Shown in pieces: positions 33,936 through 47,200 of a stretch of DNA of 64,000 nucleotides. Below the pieces are notes generated by a model that was not told where the DNA came from, searched no databases, and was given only the letters and a program-made list of their open reading frames with translations. A program made the translations under genes and the position numbers. Source of the stretch: Zygnema cylindricum (Eukaryota > Streptophyta > Zygnematophyceae > Zygnematales > Zygnemataceae); assembly GCA_037447655.1 (NCBI GenBank), contig JBBHKE010000793.1, forward strand, positions 179,597 to 243,596. Reading direction: 5' to 3'. Position 1 is the first letter of the stretch. Each line of letters begins with the position of its first letter.

Positions 33936-36386
33936 TCAAGAGAAATATGCCGAGGCAAAAACAATACTAGCCACGGAGCTCAGAACCAGTAGTGGGCCAG
34001 CTGGCACAGGTTTCTTAGTAGCAAAAAGACGAATCCCTGTCCAAAATCAAAGAGTCGAAGAGAGCACAAAAAAGAGGAAACTTAAAAAAAGGAGAATTCA
34101 AAAAGAGAAAGTTAAAGAGCACCAGGAAGAGAAAAAAACAAAAAGGGCGTTAAAAACAGAGTAATAAAAAACTGAGGGGAAACAAAAAGTTAAGTCAGCA
34201 AACAGACAAATACCTCTCCAAGAGCAAAGTATCAAGGAGAATTTCAAAAAGGAGAATTCAAAAAGAGAAGAAAAAGGCATCAGAAAGAGCAAAAAACAGA
34301 GGAGATATAAAACAAGAGAGGAAAAGCAGGTTACTTAATGCCAAACAGATGAATTCCTGTTTAAAAGCAAAGAACTAAGGAGAGAGCAAAGGACTAAGTA
34401 ATGATTTAAGTAATTGAAAGAACATTGTTAAAAGGACTTAATATCTTTATAAAGAACGCAAAAGAAAATGTGACATAACAATAACAGAAGGGTATGACTT
34501 TGAGAAAGAAAACAGAGAAGGGTATGACTTCGAGAAAGAAAACAGAAAAGGGTATGACTGCCGGCTTTAGTACCGAATAGAGCAGCAAAAAGGAGAGAAC
34601 CGCCAAATCCGAGGGCTTCACCCAAACGCTCAGTATCCGGATTCTGAAGGAGGAAATAGGTCTGCAAATCCTCCCATAAAAACAACTAATTAAAACACAC
34701 ATGATCAAAAGACAAATGGAGATAAATAAAAAAATAAATAAAACTAGATATCTGCAGGTATATTAGGTATATTGTATTAGGTCTGCAAATCCTCCAACAA
34801 AACCAGCTAATCAATACAGATGAAAAACCCTAACATGGATAGATGTTACAGATACAATAATTACTACAGATCTGAAGGTAAACTGACTGCATGACACCTT
34901 TTCTGGAAAATATTAGTGTTAGGAGGGAAGAGGGAGGAGGGAAAGAAAGAAAGAGAGGGGAGAAAGGGGAAGGGAGAGAAACAAGAGAGGGAAGAAAGAA
35001 AGAGGGCAAGGGAATGGGGGTAAAACTGTGAAGGAAAATGGAAAGTCAAAAGTTTGTAACCTACAACTCCAAGTAGAGCTCCTCCAGTGAGACCTCCACT
35101 CAAAGAGCCTTTGCTGCCTGTTCGTAAATCTGAAATCGACAAAAAAAAAGAAAAGATAACGTGATTAAAAACACAATGTCAATAAGCAAGTATCATAATA
35201 AATAGAGACACAACAAACAAACCGATTTTCATAGATGGCACCGCAAATTTACTTCAATCCATCACATCCAGAATATTTGTCTCGTGAATAAATATGGAAA
35301 GAAACAAGCACAATACTAACAAACCAGTAAGCAACAAAAAAATAAATAAAATAATAAATCAAACAACAAATAAACAAAACAAAAACTGTATGTAAATATA
35401 CTTGGCTTTTTGACTTTTTTTTTTCTCCGGATTTTCGGATGTCTAAGGTTGAACCAAATGTCTGAAATAAGCCCGGATAAAAACAATATCCAGGTGTTTT
35501 TTCCTTTATCTGGCATTTTATAATTGTTAGGTTGACAATGGAAGTAAGTACATAAGTACGTCATTCACGGTCTATTCAGTTCTGTCCTGACCTCTTTCAC
35601 ACATTGCAGAGACACACACACACCAAAAAATATAACAGAAGACAATAATAGAGGTAAAAAAAATCAGCACAAAATCGCTGACAAAAGCATAGAGTAACTG
35701 ACAGAAATATAAACATCCCCACAATTAAAAAAGGGCAATACAATGGATAAGGAAAGGAAAAACATACTTAGAGAAAAAAAACAAAAAATCGCTGACAAGA
35801 ACCGAGATAGAAAAATTCATTAACTGACAAAAATATAAACATTCTCAAATTCACAAAAGGCAAAAATAAAACCATATTAACTCACGTAGAAAGGACAAAA
35901 TCGCCAACAAAAACCAAGAACAAAAGAAATCCATTAACTGACAGAAATATAGACATCCTCACATTTGCAAAATGGCCGTTTAGGAAGCCCAGGAGTTGCC
36001 ATTTACTGACATGCAAAAAGACCTCCTCCAAACAGAGCAGTTCCAAAGACAACTGCTGTGGCTGTCGTATATTCTCCAAGAGCTGCTTGACATGGCTGGA
36101 AGCCATGGATGGACCTCCTGTTGGTTTTTCTGTTAATCCGTTTAGGAAATAACAAAGATTTGCAAGGAAAAAGCCCTTCAGATGCAGCAAAAGAGATAGA
36201 GCTACAAGATTTTAAGGTGTGTACGGACGGATGGCAGCGATTTCCGGGTAAGATTGAGTGAAAAGGAGCAAGAGTTGAATTAGTATTGTGGAGAGATAGA
36301 GGAGAGAGAGAGGCACGATCCATGGCAGCAGGTGGAGAAGATAAGCGAGTAGAGAAGAGGGAGGAGGAAGGAGAAGCAGCAGCCAT
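33936..36386 (-). CDS. FAX/Tmemb_14 (TMEM14) family protein, plastid-type
   Basis: Four exons: 36386-36011, 35129-35065, 34661-34574 and 34036-33936, totalling 630 nt or 209 aa plus stop with matching phases. The first ~100 residues are Ser-, Arg- and Lys-rich and poor in acidic residues, a typical plastid transit peptide. The rest is the four-helix Tmemb_14 domain: VVFGTALFGGGLFAYLRTGS, KGSLSGGLTGGALLGVTYFL, ERLGEALGFGGSLLFAALFG, then IRLFATKKPVPAGPLLVLSS. Plant members such as FAX1 export fatty acids across the plastid inner envelope; the substrate here is inferred from the family only. The exon 3 donor (gtacta) is weak but is the one that keeps phase and restores FGIRLFATKK. Some related proteins have no shown transport activity. 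The gene is divergent from the ADNT1-type gene. Confidence 0.85.
34491..34559. repeat. 30-bp repeat just downstream of FAX exon 3
   Basis: GGTATGACTT at 34491, 34521 and 34551, with AGAAAGAAAACAGA between. It lies in the intron right after the weak donor. Confidence 0.9.
34918..35010. repeat. purine-rich tract in FAX intron 2
   Basis: GGGAAGAGGGAGGAGGG-type sequence, low complexity. Confidence 0.8.
35415..35630. repeat. dispersed repeat, copy 2 (FAX intron 1)
   Basis: Matches 26025-26215: TCCAGGTGTTTTTTCC, ATCTGGCATTTTATAATTGTT, AAGTACATAAGTA and TCTGTCCTGACCTCTTT occur in the same order and strand. No terminal repeats or coding capacity were seen. Confidence 0.75.
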
Positions 36387-37914
36387 AGAATGAAACTTTA
36401 TAATTTTTGCGGAAGATATTTGATTACTGCAGAGAGCAAAAATAATTAGTCTGGAGCAAGAAATGACAAGTATTCGTTTCGATTAATAACTTAAATTGAA
36501 GCATTTGTTTCATTGCCAACGCAGCAAGAGTGTAAAGTATTTATTTCATCTTTTATAATTTCTGAGTGATGAAGGAAATACCGTAAAACTACAACGTAAC
36601 TGGAATGTCACCGTAAACAGATAATCATGTGACACGCTACGAGAGGGTTTTACGATTTGTGAAACTGCGCCCACTCATGTAAAAAAGTAACCATATCGCA
36701 CTGTGGGAGAATTCTTGTGATCTCCCCTTGTACCTTTTCCAACTCATCCGTACTGTAGACCTTTCTCCATTTGGGTCAATCCGAATGGACTTTAAGGTAC
36801 ACTATGGTACGTGTCAAAGTAAGGATAAATCTTTCCGTGAACGAATGGGATGCCAAGTTAGCAACTCAGCATGCATCCAGCTGCTTCCAGGCGGAACTTG
36901 TCGGGGCTGAGGACAAAATGCCAGCATTGCCACAGTCCTGTCCATCTTTACATGCTGGATTTTGGTGTAGCATAGATTTACCAGCTGCAATCTACAGATC
37001 TCCGTTCATCGCCGTTAAACAGTGCGTAATATATCTAAATCAGGTCATATCCAGATACATACATTTTGTGCAGTTACAGTCGAGATAATGCATTGTCTGG
37101 ATTACCTTGCCAGTAAAATTTCCTGTTAGATAATACTGGAACTGCAGGTTAATAGCAGGATAATACTGTTATTTCCTGCCATATGTCAGGTGATACTACA
37201 GTTATTCACAAGGAAATCCAGTTTCAACCAAACATGGCACGTTCTGCGTCTGATAAAAGTTGAACCTGGCAGCTAAACTAGATTCTCACATGGAACAACA
37301 GAATCACAGTCGGCATGGAATCATTTTACCATAGCGGCATGAGACTACAAACTCTTCGTGAAATCTAGCACTGGAAACTTCAGCTGCTGGCAGCCATATC
37401 AGCTCTCTCTATCCGCTTACTTCTCCAGATAGACTTCACAGTTGAAAGCACACGTCCGTCTTCTTCCCAAGTCCCTCCGGGCTTGGGAAGATACAGCTGA
37501 TATTGTAACGCCTGGTTGATAAGACACTTTACTTTCTGTTTGCTTCAAGTCAGTTCAGTAAGGTTTGGAAATCTTTTTGGCAGTCTTTGAAACTGTTTAT
37601 TTGGGAGTCGACTTTTACATTCTCGAGCAATATAGTCTCTCTTTTCATCATTCCTTACGCTGAATTATTTTCACTGTTTTAAATCGTTTAAAAAACGTAC
37701 ATACTTCTCTCTTTTTCTTCTTTTTTCAAACCTAATGGCTGACAGTTTGATGTTACTTGTCCCTGTACTTCCGTAAAACAATCTTATTTAATACATATAT
37801 TTCATTTTGATTTCACCTCTAGAAATTTATATTCGTCTCTTAATTTGACTGAGTTTTGACCGAAATTTCCCGAAATCCCATAGTGGACTTTGCAAACAAA
37901 TTGCATTGTTTCCA
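36387..37914. other. divergent intergenic region between FAX-type and ADNT1-type genes
   Basis: About 1.5 kb that must contain both promoters. A 105-codon plus-strand frame at 36771-37088 matches no family I know and has no homologous context. No TATA box was recognised with confidence. Confidence 0.55.
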
Positions 37915-40900
37915 ATGGTTCCCCAGGCTTCTACCAAAGATATTGAAAATGAAAGTCTCCAGCTGAAATCTGCCTATTGTCAACCAGCTGCAGCCACAGC
38001 CACATCCGCTGATTTGCGTAGTACTGATCCTCAAGCAGCAAGTGCTTTAAGTTTTGGAGAATCAAAGAAGCCTTTTATCGGTTCTGAAGAAGTAAAAGCT
38101 CCAGCCAGCGCAGCTCTTTCTATCTGCAAGTCTTTGGTTGCCGGTGGACTTGCAGGAGGAGTGTAAGTATACTTTTTTTTTCCCCATGACAAGACGTGCA
38201 TTGCTCTGTCAGGGCTTGCAAATAACTCCCACGGTCCGCAATGGTTGACTACATGGCTTATTTGCAAAATATTAGTACAGTTTTGTAAAATAGAGCGAGC
38301 TGAACCCTCAGCACACATCAAATTTTGGCCTCCGTTTTCTGAAGGTCAGGGATAACAAGTCATTTAGAGTACTTTGTTTTCCTTTTTCCCTTGAGATGGA
38401 CGGTAGTTCGTATGTTTTGCTTATTTTGTTTTGCATTTACTTGTTTTTTTAAGCTTATTTTCTGAGTTAGCATTGATTAAGGAATAGGAAGGACTTTATT
38501 TTTCACGTCTAAGTAATATCCTGACCATAGTCTGGTGCTTGGAAACCCTACAGGTCTCGTTCTGCTGTTGCTCCTCTTGAAAGGCTAAAGATTTTGCTCC
38601 AGGTATGGTTCAATCTGGTTGTAACGTACTCAAAGCCATGTATATTTTCTCGTCAGAGTTTTGGCAAGTTCCGTCCAAGCCTGTACCAGACAAATTTGAA
38701 AAGCTGGACTGTACAAAAAAAATAAAATTAACCTGCTCATTTTATAGCTTGATCGTAACTTAAAAGACAAACCTTTCTCACTTTATAAATTTTGTGGTGG
38801 TGTTTTTATTGCAGGTCCAGAATGCACATAATGCCAAATATACTGGTATGGTGCAGGGCTTAAGATATATTTGGACTCACGAAGGAATTCGTGGTTTTTT
38901 CAAAGGCAATGGAACCAATTGTGCTCGGATCATCCCAAATTCTGCCGTGAAGTTTTACAGCTACGAACAGGCTGCTGAGTGAGTTATCCTTTTCATCTCT
39001 TTTTTTTTTGTTTTTTCAATTGTATGCTGTTTTTTGAGTGTAGGATGTGAGTTGAGGATATTCTGGTTTTATTACGGTTTTAGCAATTAAACCTTCGGCA
39101 AGCCTGGAATAATTTGCATTGGATAGGTAGCAACTAAACCCTCTCTCTCTCCCCTCCCTCTCCTCTCCCTCTCCTGCCTCTCTCCCCCCCCCCCCCCCCC
39201 CCCCCCCCCTCCCTCCCTCCCTCTCTTTCTATCTCTTGTAGTAATACTGAGGTTTTTGTATGCCTGGGGTTTGCAGTGGCATTCTTTGGCTCCATCGGAG
39301 ACAGAGCAACAATCCAGGTGTGTTTGACCCTTCGTTTCTGATTCATGGATTCGTTCAGTTGAACTTCGTGAAATTACGTAGCAGTTTCTCATGGCAGCCA
39401 TTCACTTGTTTCACTTAGATGAATGCCACTAATCACTTAGAGTCTGTGGGAAATAGAATGAAGCCTTGGTTTATAGGATGCTTTTGAACGAATGTTAAGA
39501 GGGAGAGACCGAGAGAGGACGATAGAGACACAGAGAGGGAGGGAGGGAGAGTGAGGGGGAGAGACATAGGGAGGAAGGGGGGGGGTGAGAGAGCGAGGAA
39601 GGGGGGAGAGGGGAGGGACGGAGGGAGAGACAGGGACGGACGACTGATCATCTTCTCCTTTGTTACATGACAGATGCTGAGCTCACTCCGTTTTTGCGAC
39701 TATGCGCTGGTGCCACTGCTGGAATTATTGCGATGTCAGCAACATATCCCATGGACATGGTTCGAGGGAGAATTACTGTTCAAGTAGGCATACGAACCTT
39801 ACACAACTTCTTGTGGTATGGAGTGTCTATTGTCCTCTGCCATCAGTTTCACACTCTCTTAAACTAAGCTTAATTATACCTCCGCCCTTGTTCGTGTGCT
39901 GTACACTGTGTATCGCTATCAGTGTCAATGTTTTCTTGCGGCTTTTAAAATCATTTTTCTCCGACTCATTTTGTTGGATTAACTGTTTGCGGTAGAAAGG
40001 TAAGATTCTTACCTATCAACTGGTGGTCCCCGAATGAAAATTGGACATGAGTGCGGAGAGAAAGGTTGTTTTAAATGTCGAAAAAAACAGTAACTCTAAT
40101 AGCGACATTCGGTGTACTTTATGATCCCCGTGGATCTCGGCTAGAGAATCCCTGTGAAAACCGAGGAAATTTTTGCCGGAAATTTCTGGCTATGTGATAA
40201 GGATTCTGTGTATCCTCCTGAAGAACCATCATTTTGGGAATTATGAATCGTGATATCAGGTGTTGAGAGCCAATTGAATGGGATTTTCGGTGAACCGAAC
40301 ATCTTTCTGCAATGCCTTACGTTCAAGCTATCTACACCTGACCAACCCCAGAAATGAGGCGCAAATTGTGCCACTCTATGCCTGTGAAAAGGAATGTGAA
40401 GTCATAGTTTCAGGCAAGTTGATGATTAGCTGCTTGCCGCTTCCTGCTTAGCAGCTCTATGACTGATTATCATCACTGACCAAATGTTTTAGTTTCTTTG
40501 GCGGTTGATAGTAATCTCCAAATGTACTGTCTTGGTTTTTTTTGTCTGGTTAGTGATTCTATTAGTTTCTCTGTCTTCCATTTCACCCGTGGCAGTCTTC
40601 TCTCTCTTCTTGTTTACAAGATAATACAGCAGTTTTGATGGTGAACATTAGCTTCATTAGACATGTGAAATGTCTGTATGATATGTGCGATGCTGAGATC
40701 CTGCGCATTGTGAGACTTGAAATTAAAAGTTTGGTGGTGCTGTTCACTTGCAACTTTATCCTTGAGTGTTGCTGGTGGTAAGGCAATTTTCACACCCCTT
40801 GGAAACTCTGTTCGCCAGGACATCAACTCTATATTGCTGCCTAGTCAACCAAACAGCTCTTTTTTTGGCATGCAGAATGCAGATTCTCCTCATCAATATA

Positions 40901-41998
40901 GAGGGATGTTGCATGCAATGTCTACGGTGATTCGTGAAGAGGGCGTCAGAGCCTTGTACAAAGGTTGGGTCCCTTCGGTCATTGGAGTGGTAAGCCTCCA
41001 GTCCACACACCTTTTCCAGCATGAGTGATAATGCCATTTCTCTACGTTCTTTTTTTCTTCTTTCTATTTATGCTGTACACCATTGGGTTTTGATGATGCG
41101 CAGGTGCCATATGTAGGCCTTAATTTTGCAGTATATGAAACTTTGAAGGACTGGGTGTATAAAGCCCAGCCTATAGGGGAACAATCGGACCTTAGTGTTA
41201 TTACAAAGCTGGGTTGTGGAGCAGCAGCAGGAACTGTTGGACAGACTGTGGCTTACCCTCTTGATGTCGTTCGCCGAAGACTCCAGATGGTAGGCTGGAA
41301 GAGTGCTGCTCCTGTATTGACAGCTCAAGGCACTTTTGAAGCACCTATGCAATATACAGGAATGCTAGACTGTTTTGCAAAGACCGTAAAACACGAGGGC
41401 GTTTCGGCTTTGTACAAGGGATTGGTGCCCAATTGTGTTAAGGTACGTGTTCAAAATTGCAGTTCTTTATAATGATAAACGATGTATTTATCCAGTCTTT
41501 CCATTTTCTTTATCGGTTCAAGGAGAGGAATGCTGTGTATATGGGAGATTGTGGTCCCTGGGGGTTGGTTTGACATGTAAGGTGTCAGATATGTCTCCAT
41601 TTCGCTGTCTGACTTTTAGTATTTGGCATTGTTTCTGTACTGTTGTTTTGACAAAGTCAATTGAAATTAAATGTTCAGTATGGTATGACACTTATAGAAA
41701 ACCAGAGTCAGAGTTCAGAGTGATGCGGCCGTTTATAGTCAGTCTACTTCCTTGAATAGTGTTTTAAATATGTTTTGTGCTTTTTTAGCAAAAAAAGTTG
41801 TGACGGAATCTGTGTTATTAACACTAGTAGCAATGGGGGCAGTATAGTGTTAAAGGCAATGAAACTTCTCTGTTTTCTTATGATTTTTTTTCTCTGGTGG
41901 ATGGTGGACTGCAGGTCGTCCCATCAATTGCTATTGCATTTGTGACATATGAAGTTGTCAAAGATGTTCTCGGAGTGGAGATTAGAATATCTGATTAA
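37915..41998 (+). CDS. ADNT1: mitochondrial adenine nucleotide carrier, ADNT1 type
   Basis: A mitochondrial carrier family (SLC25) protein. Plant ADNT1 exchanges AMP/ADP with ATP across the inner membrane. Eight exons: 37915-38162, 38554-38602, 38815-38978, 39277-39317, 39674-39783, 40876-40989, 41104-41442 and 41915-41998, totalling 1149 nt or 382 aa plus stop. The three carrier signatures are PLERLKILLQ, PMDMVRGRITVQ and PLDVVRRRLQM. Other ADNT1 hallmarks are KGNGTNCARIIPNSAVKFYS, IIAMSATYPMDMVRG, PYVGLNFAVYE and the C-terminus IAFVTYEVVKDVLGVEIRIS. The ~68-residue N-terminal extension before ICKSLVAGGLAGG is poorly conserved. Met at 37915 was chosen as the first ATG in frame. It is convergent with PRPL9. 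Confidence 0.93.
39140..39650. repeat. pyrimidine tract with 26 consecutive C, and a GA/GGGA tract
   Basis: CT-rich DNA at 39140-39235 includes C26 at 39184-39209. Purine-rich DNA follows at 39500-39640. Both are in ADNT1 introns 3 and 4, flanking the 41-bp exon 4. Confidence 0.9.
39904..40114. mobile_element. foldback MITE in ADNT1 intron 5
   Basis: Starts CACTGTGTATCGCTATCAGTG, ends CTAATAGCGACATTCGGTG, TA on both sides, with the GGTAAGATTCTTACC-type loop of the foldback subfamily. Confidence 0.85.
41795..41848. mobile_element. MITE end fragment in ADNT1 intron 7
   Basis: Only a right end remains, GTGTTATTAACACTAGTAGCAATGGGGGCAG before TA (shown here as GTTATTAACACTAGTAGCAA then TGGGGGCAG). 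Confidence 0.5.
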
Positions 41999-43028
41999 GA
42001 TTTGAATTTTCAGAAAAAGGGATAGATCATAGGAGAGAACTGCACATGAAATCAAATTCATGTACCATTTTTTTGAAGGTGATGTGGCACAAGGCTTGTG
42101 ATATGTTGTATACGAGAGCTGAGTTTGAGGGAAGGAGACCTTGGAGGTTAAGGAGTCTTTGTTGAAACCCTTAAAAATTTTTAAAAAACCCTTAAAGTGA
42201 AAGCTGGAAAGTGGGCAGGTGGAGTTGAAAGTTTCGTAGATGACAGGTGGCACTTAGCGGTTAGTGTGTCGGTTTTTTTTTTTCCCGCGTAGTAGGGAGC
42301 AAGTTTTTATGCCCACTAGCTGTAAAGTTTAGCCCACTTGTATCATTGGCACTTGTGCAACTTTCGTGAAAAGGTACTTTTATGTAGACCGAACGTTGTT
42401 GGTGAATGTTTGAATGGAGGTAGATCGAATTCCAGGTTTTTATTTGATTAAAATCATTTGGGTTGTTTATGTCCCCCTCACGACGACAGTTTTTGTGTGT
42501 GCTTTCTTTCTTGGTTTGCTGAAGTCGTATGTGTTTGAAAAGGAAAAGGGCCAAAATCGTGCACAAAGACAGTTAAGTTTTGAACTGGTTGGTTTCTTGT
42601 CTACAGTAAACTCGATCCTCTACACTTTTTGTACCCATTACTCAGTACAATTCCACTGATTTATTTTGTACTAGTTGTTTTGGACATGGTTTAAGTGTGC
42701 AAAAGCAATTGGAAACACTATACAACGACTCCATACAGTATGCATAATATACTGTACAATATGCGGGTAGTGTAGGGTAAATCTACACAGCTTTCCCAGA
42801 GGTTTTCACACATTTGAACTGGTTTTGGATGGAAATCTTACGAAACATATTCATGTGCAATGACAAATGCTGTCTACACTTTCAGGCTTTCAATTGTTTG
42901 AATGCTAGCAAGATCTTTTTGAGGGTGATTGGTATTTTCCCCTATGTTAAACAGGTTCTTAAACCAGAAGAAATCAAACAGATCATCCATTCGGAGTAGG
43001 ATTGACAATTGTTTGGTGGCATTTTTAC
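41999..43028. other. ADNT1 3' flank, no gene seen
   Basis: About 1 kb of AT-rich sequence, probably 3' UTR then spacer. Frames here lack family matches. Confidence 0.5.
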
Positions 43029-43493
43029 GAGTATTGTGTATCGGCAGGGTTTTTCTGATAATTGATATGTACCTTTTTTTGGCTTGCCGATAATATATTT
43101 ATTGGCACGATATATTGACACCGGTGTTATCGCCGATAAAAAACCGATATTATCGGTTTTTGACACGATAACACTGGTACCGATAGCTATCAGCGATAAT
43201 TGTACGGTTCGTACCGTACAGTTGTACGGTTTATGCTGTCACTGAACCGTCGTTATTCCGTCACACAGGGTACAGAACAGATTGTTACATGTGGCATGCC
43301 TCGCTATAAAAAGTGAAAAACATAATACAGTATATTATAAAGTACTATTATGTAGTGTACTATATTTTTCTCCTTAACGCCAATAAGGAATTTGTAGGTC
43401 TCAGAGCGATATATCAGGACCCCTGACCGTTCGATAACCGATAACTATCGGTATGTGTTATCGCGATAAATTTCTTGCCGATACACAACACTA
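43029..43493. mobile_element. hAT-type MITE, copy 2 (465 bp)
   Basis: Ends GAGTATTGTGTATCGGC... and ...GATACACAACACTA, flanked by the 8-bp duplication ATTTTTAC (43021-43028 and 43494-43501). It is the reverse-oriented relative of 23195-23639, sharing TTATCGCCGATAAAAAACCG, ACGGTTTATGCTGTC-like and GTTATTCCGT motifs. Non-coding. Confidence 0.88.
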
Positions 43494-43516
43494 ATTTTTA
43501 CAAGGTCTGATTTTTA

Positions 43517-43709
43517 CTGCCCATCGTTATTGTGTTAAGAATTTATTAGTTGTTAATGCAGACTTAAATTAATAATACTAATTTAGTGCAAGGGGACGTG
43601 AGAGGTTGTAATCTATGTCCTTAAAAATCTGTTAAACTATTTTGTGATTTTTGGTTAAAAATGATCGCGGTCACATTAGAGTTATTAACTCTTGTAACGA
43701 TGCACAGAG
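43517..43709. mobile_element. MITE (CACTGCCC subfamily)
   Basis: Left end ACTGCCCATCGTTATTGTG and right end TCTTGTAACGATGCACAG before TA, with the AAATTAATAATACTAATTTAGTGCAAGG core. Confidence 0.65.
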
Positions 43710-43969
43710 TAATAGCAGGGTAAATTAAAAAGCACGATGGTCGTTCGTAATACTACCATCCTTTTTAACTGTGCAGCGAAGTATTCCTTTCAATTTTACA
43801 CGCCTAGGGAAGTCTATTCTTAGTCTTTTCTTAACACACTCTTAAATCGATGGGCAAAGCCTCAGTTACCTTTACTACACCTAAGCAACATATCCAAAAT
43901 GTAACAGCATCTGAATAGGAAAGTACTGATCGCCTCCAAAATCTGCTGCAATTATCACTATGTACTTTC

Positions 43970-44110
43970 AGGAACATTTTCTCCAAATAATTTCAAATTT
44001 CTCCATATAATTTCAGGAACATTACATTTTCTCCATATAATTTCAGAAACATTACAATTTCTCCGTATAATTCCAGAAACATTACATTTTCTCCATATAA
44101 TTTCAGGAAC
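43970..44110. repeat. 33-bp tandem repeat, about 4 copies
   Basis: Unit ACATTTTCTCCATATAATT plus TCAGGAACATT. It lies about 150 bp past the PRPL9 stop, in its 3' flank. Confidence 0.9.
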
Positions 44111-44254
44111 TTAAGGCTCTGACTACAGAAGCCATTGACAAAAGAAATCATTCTCACTCTTCTACAAAATATCCCTTAAATTTTAGAAAAAAAGGCGACT
44201 GCAAAAAAATAAATAACCATGTGTGTCTAAAATACGAGGCATGCCTATTTTTGC

Positions 44255-47200
44255 CTATTTGCCGGTCACATTGATTTTAACTATGGCAGATACTTCGGGA
44301 TGCAATTTTATTGTGACATCATAAAATCCGATTTCCTTAATATCCGGTAACTCAATGTCTTTCTTTTCCACATCCCTGTGAACACATAAAATATACCACC
44401 AAAAACAAAGGGTCAGAAAAGTACTCCGTGACACTAATTCTAGTGAGTGTTTTTCCGAGCTAGAATCATAAATTAGTCCACTGCTGATCGTTATTAGCGT
44501 TAAGGGAATTTTGGTGTTAAGCAAAATTAGGATATATAATACCAATTTAGTGCAAGGAGATTTGTAGTCCACTTCTTTAAGTAGTGTTGTTAACACTATT
44601 TTATGAATGTTGGCTAAAACAAGTCGTGACCAAATTAGTGATAGTAACACTAATAACAATGTACACAGTAGCGATGCGTACAGTACCAAATTTCATCTGG
44701 TATACTGCGGTCTGGTTTTAGCCGAAAACCGAAGACCAGGAGGTGCCGGTTTGTTCAATATTGCAGTACATATTTCTTTTTTTTCTTTTTTGGTTCATGA
44801 GCGCTAACATGTCAGTGGTCAGGTGACCACCTAGCTTCTAATCTTACAGTTTCGACATGTTTTACATGTACTTTTAGCTCCTTGTTTACGATCCTTTCAC
44901 TCCGTGTACCTTTTACTTTGGACTAATGACGTGTGCCAGTACCTTTGAGACTCGTATGCATGAAACAAGCGTATTATTGCCACAACAGTCATCCAACAGT
45001 CAGGTTTACGCTAGAAAATAATAGGGTTTGTACTGTGATGTCCAATATGCTGCAGTATTTTTTGTACTGCCATACCGAGCGAAGAGCGACACCCTCCTCG
45101 ATAAGCTGTACTAGAAACCGACGGTACGATTACGGTATAAACCACTATAAATTCATGTTAATAAATTAATAAGTTAAGTGGCCCATAATCAGCCATGTTG
45201 CTGAGCACAATTTATAATTCTAATTAAGAAGCTAATATTTCATCAAATCTAATAGCGATGGGCGGTGTATCATGAACCGCTAAAGAATTAATATCATTCT
45301 GTGGCCAGATTCCTGGCCTTTGAACACAAGATAGCGTTAATAATACCAGTTTTTTTCTTAACGCTAATTTGGCAAGTGGTTGAATATCACCCACGTCGCT
45401 TGGAGCTAAATTAAAATCAATAACACTGAAATAAACCCCAGGCACCAGGCCCAGGCCTGGCCCAGAAAAAAACCAAGCCCCGGCCCCAAGGCCCCAGGCC
45501 CAAACCCCAGGCTGTCTATTTCTGAGCACTAATATAGATTCACAGTATAGCACGAAGAATTAAATACTGTCAAGACACAAACTGGCCTATAGACCAGCCT
45601 CAAACAGTTTACAAGCCTGTAATAAAAAGAAAATTAAATTTTGTACTTGCCTGCCAGTTTGAGCCTTGATGATGTCCACTATGTCCTGTTCCGAGACTCT
45701 GTTGTACCCGAAAAACATGAACTAAATCAGTAACCAAAGCGTGAAGTTGAGACAAATCCATAACCAGAGTGGAAGAACTGAATTTGATGGAACCAAATAA
45801 AAAATGAATGATTGACTGAAACTGATTCAACGCCCAAGGGCAGATGAACAACATCGACACTTCCTTGTGTGCATCAATTAATACCCTTAGAGTCTCATCC
45901 AGAATCCACATTGAAACTCCAAATAGGTATTGCAAAGCAGCAAACACTCAAACAATACTCTTCAAGTAAAACAAATCCTACATTTGTTTAAAAATAAAAT
46001 TTCAAGACGAGTTACAGCGACGAATTAGAACGACATTGTCTAGACTAACAGTGCAGCAGCTGAGATTTCAAAAAACAAGAAACCATTAAATATAATGAAA
46101 TGGAAAGATGGGCAATGATCATTCATAGACAAAGCCCATTCTGTGCTCAAATACTTCTATATATGAGCTTTCATGCATAATTCCATGTAAAGAGGCCACT
46201 GCCGTCAAGAAATCTGCTCAACTTCTAATCAGTTATCAAAAAAATCCATAAATTATTGATATACATGTTAACATTAATAAATATTATGATTCCAATCAAT
46301 ATTGAATGCATATATCGACAATTGACATCTTTTGCTACAGATTATTAATGATAACAGTTTGGCTAGGCAGAAATCAATCAAAAAACAAAATAATGAAGAC
46401 AGACTTACGATCCAAAGATGGCTTTCCCCTTCGCAACTTTCCGTCGGACTACAAATTGTCCAATGGTTTGGAATTTTCGAGCAACAGCCTCTGCATCTTC
46501 TCGTTCCTGTCATTAAGACAGAAATAATAAAAAAACTGTCAGGAAACTGAGAAAAAATATTTAATATAGTCTCATTGCCAAGAGAAAAAACCAGCAAACA
46601 TTCCATGTTTTAAAATTATCGAATAAGATGTCAACACAGATTAGAATATCAAGCCTTTACAACTAAATAAAAAACTATTCTTTCTGACCAACTTCAATTC
46701 TTCTACCTGAACCTCCATAATCCAGATTTGTGTAGAATACGAGTTTGACTGTGCAAATGGCAAAAAGGGCAGTCCTGTATAGATTAGATTGCACAAATAA
46801 TCAACGGGGGAACTTACCTTCCTAAGCGCGGCATCCTTCTTGTCTTGCTCAAACTTGATTTGCCTGCAATAGCACCAAATTAAGATTTTAAATATGTTTC
46901 GCCAAAGAGAATTGTTTGAGGATTTCACTCGGCATTGTTGATTAAAGCGACAAAACAAATTTGCCAAAAACTTGTTAAACCAATGTGGAATCTCTTCTTT
47001 CATGACAGCAAGCAAATTGACCGATTGAGACTGGCGAAAAAATTATTCCATGTAAATTCTGTGGCATTGCTAATGAAAAAAGCAAAAAAGATAGTAGAAA
47101 TACTTGAGGATCTTTGGAGTTGCCGGCTTGGCTTTGGCCAAAGGGTAGAGAAAGTTTCGAAAGTAGCCCTTCTTGACAGAAAGAAGCTCTCCTGCTTTAC

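Noticed and set aside
36771-37088. 105-codon frame between the FAX-type and ADNT1-type genes
   Set aside because: No family resemblance and no splice or start context; treated as spacer.
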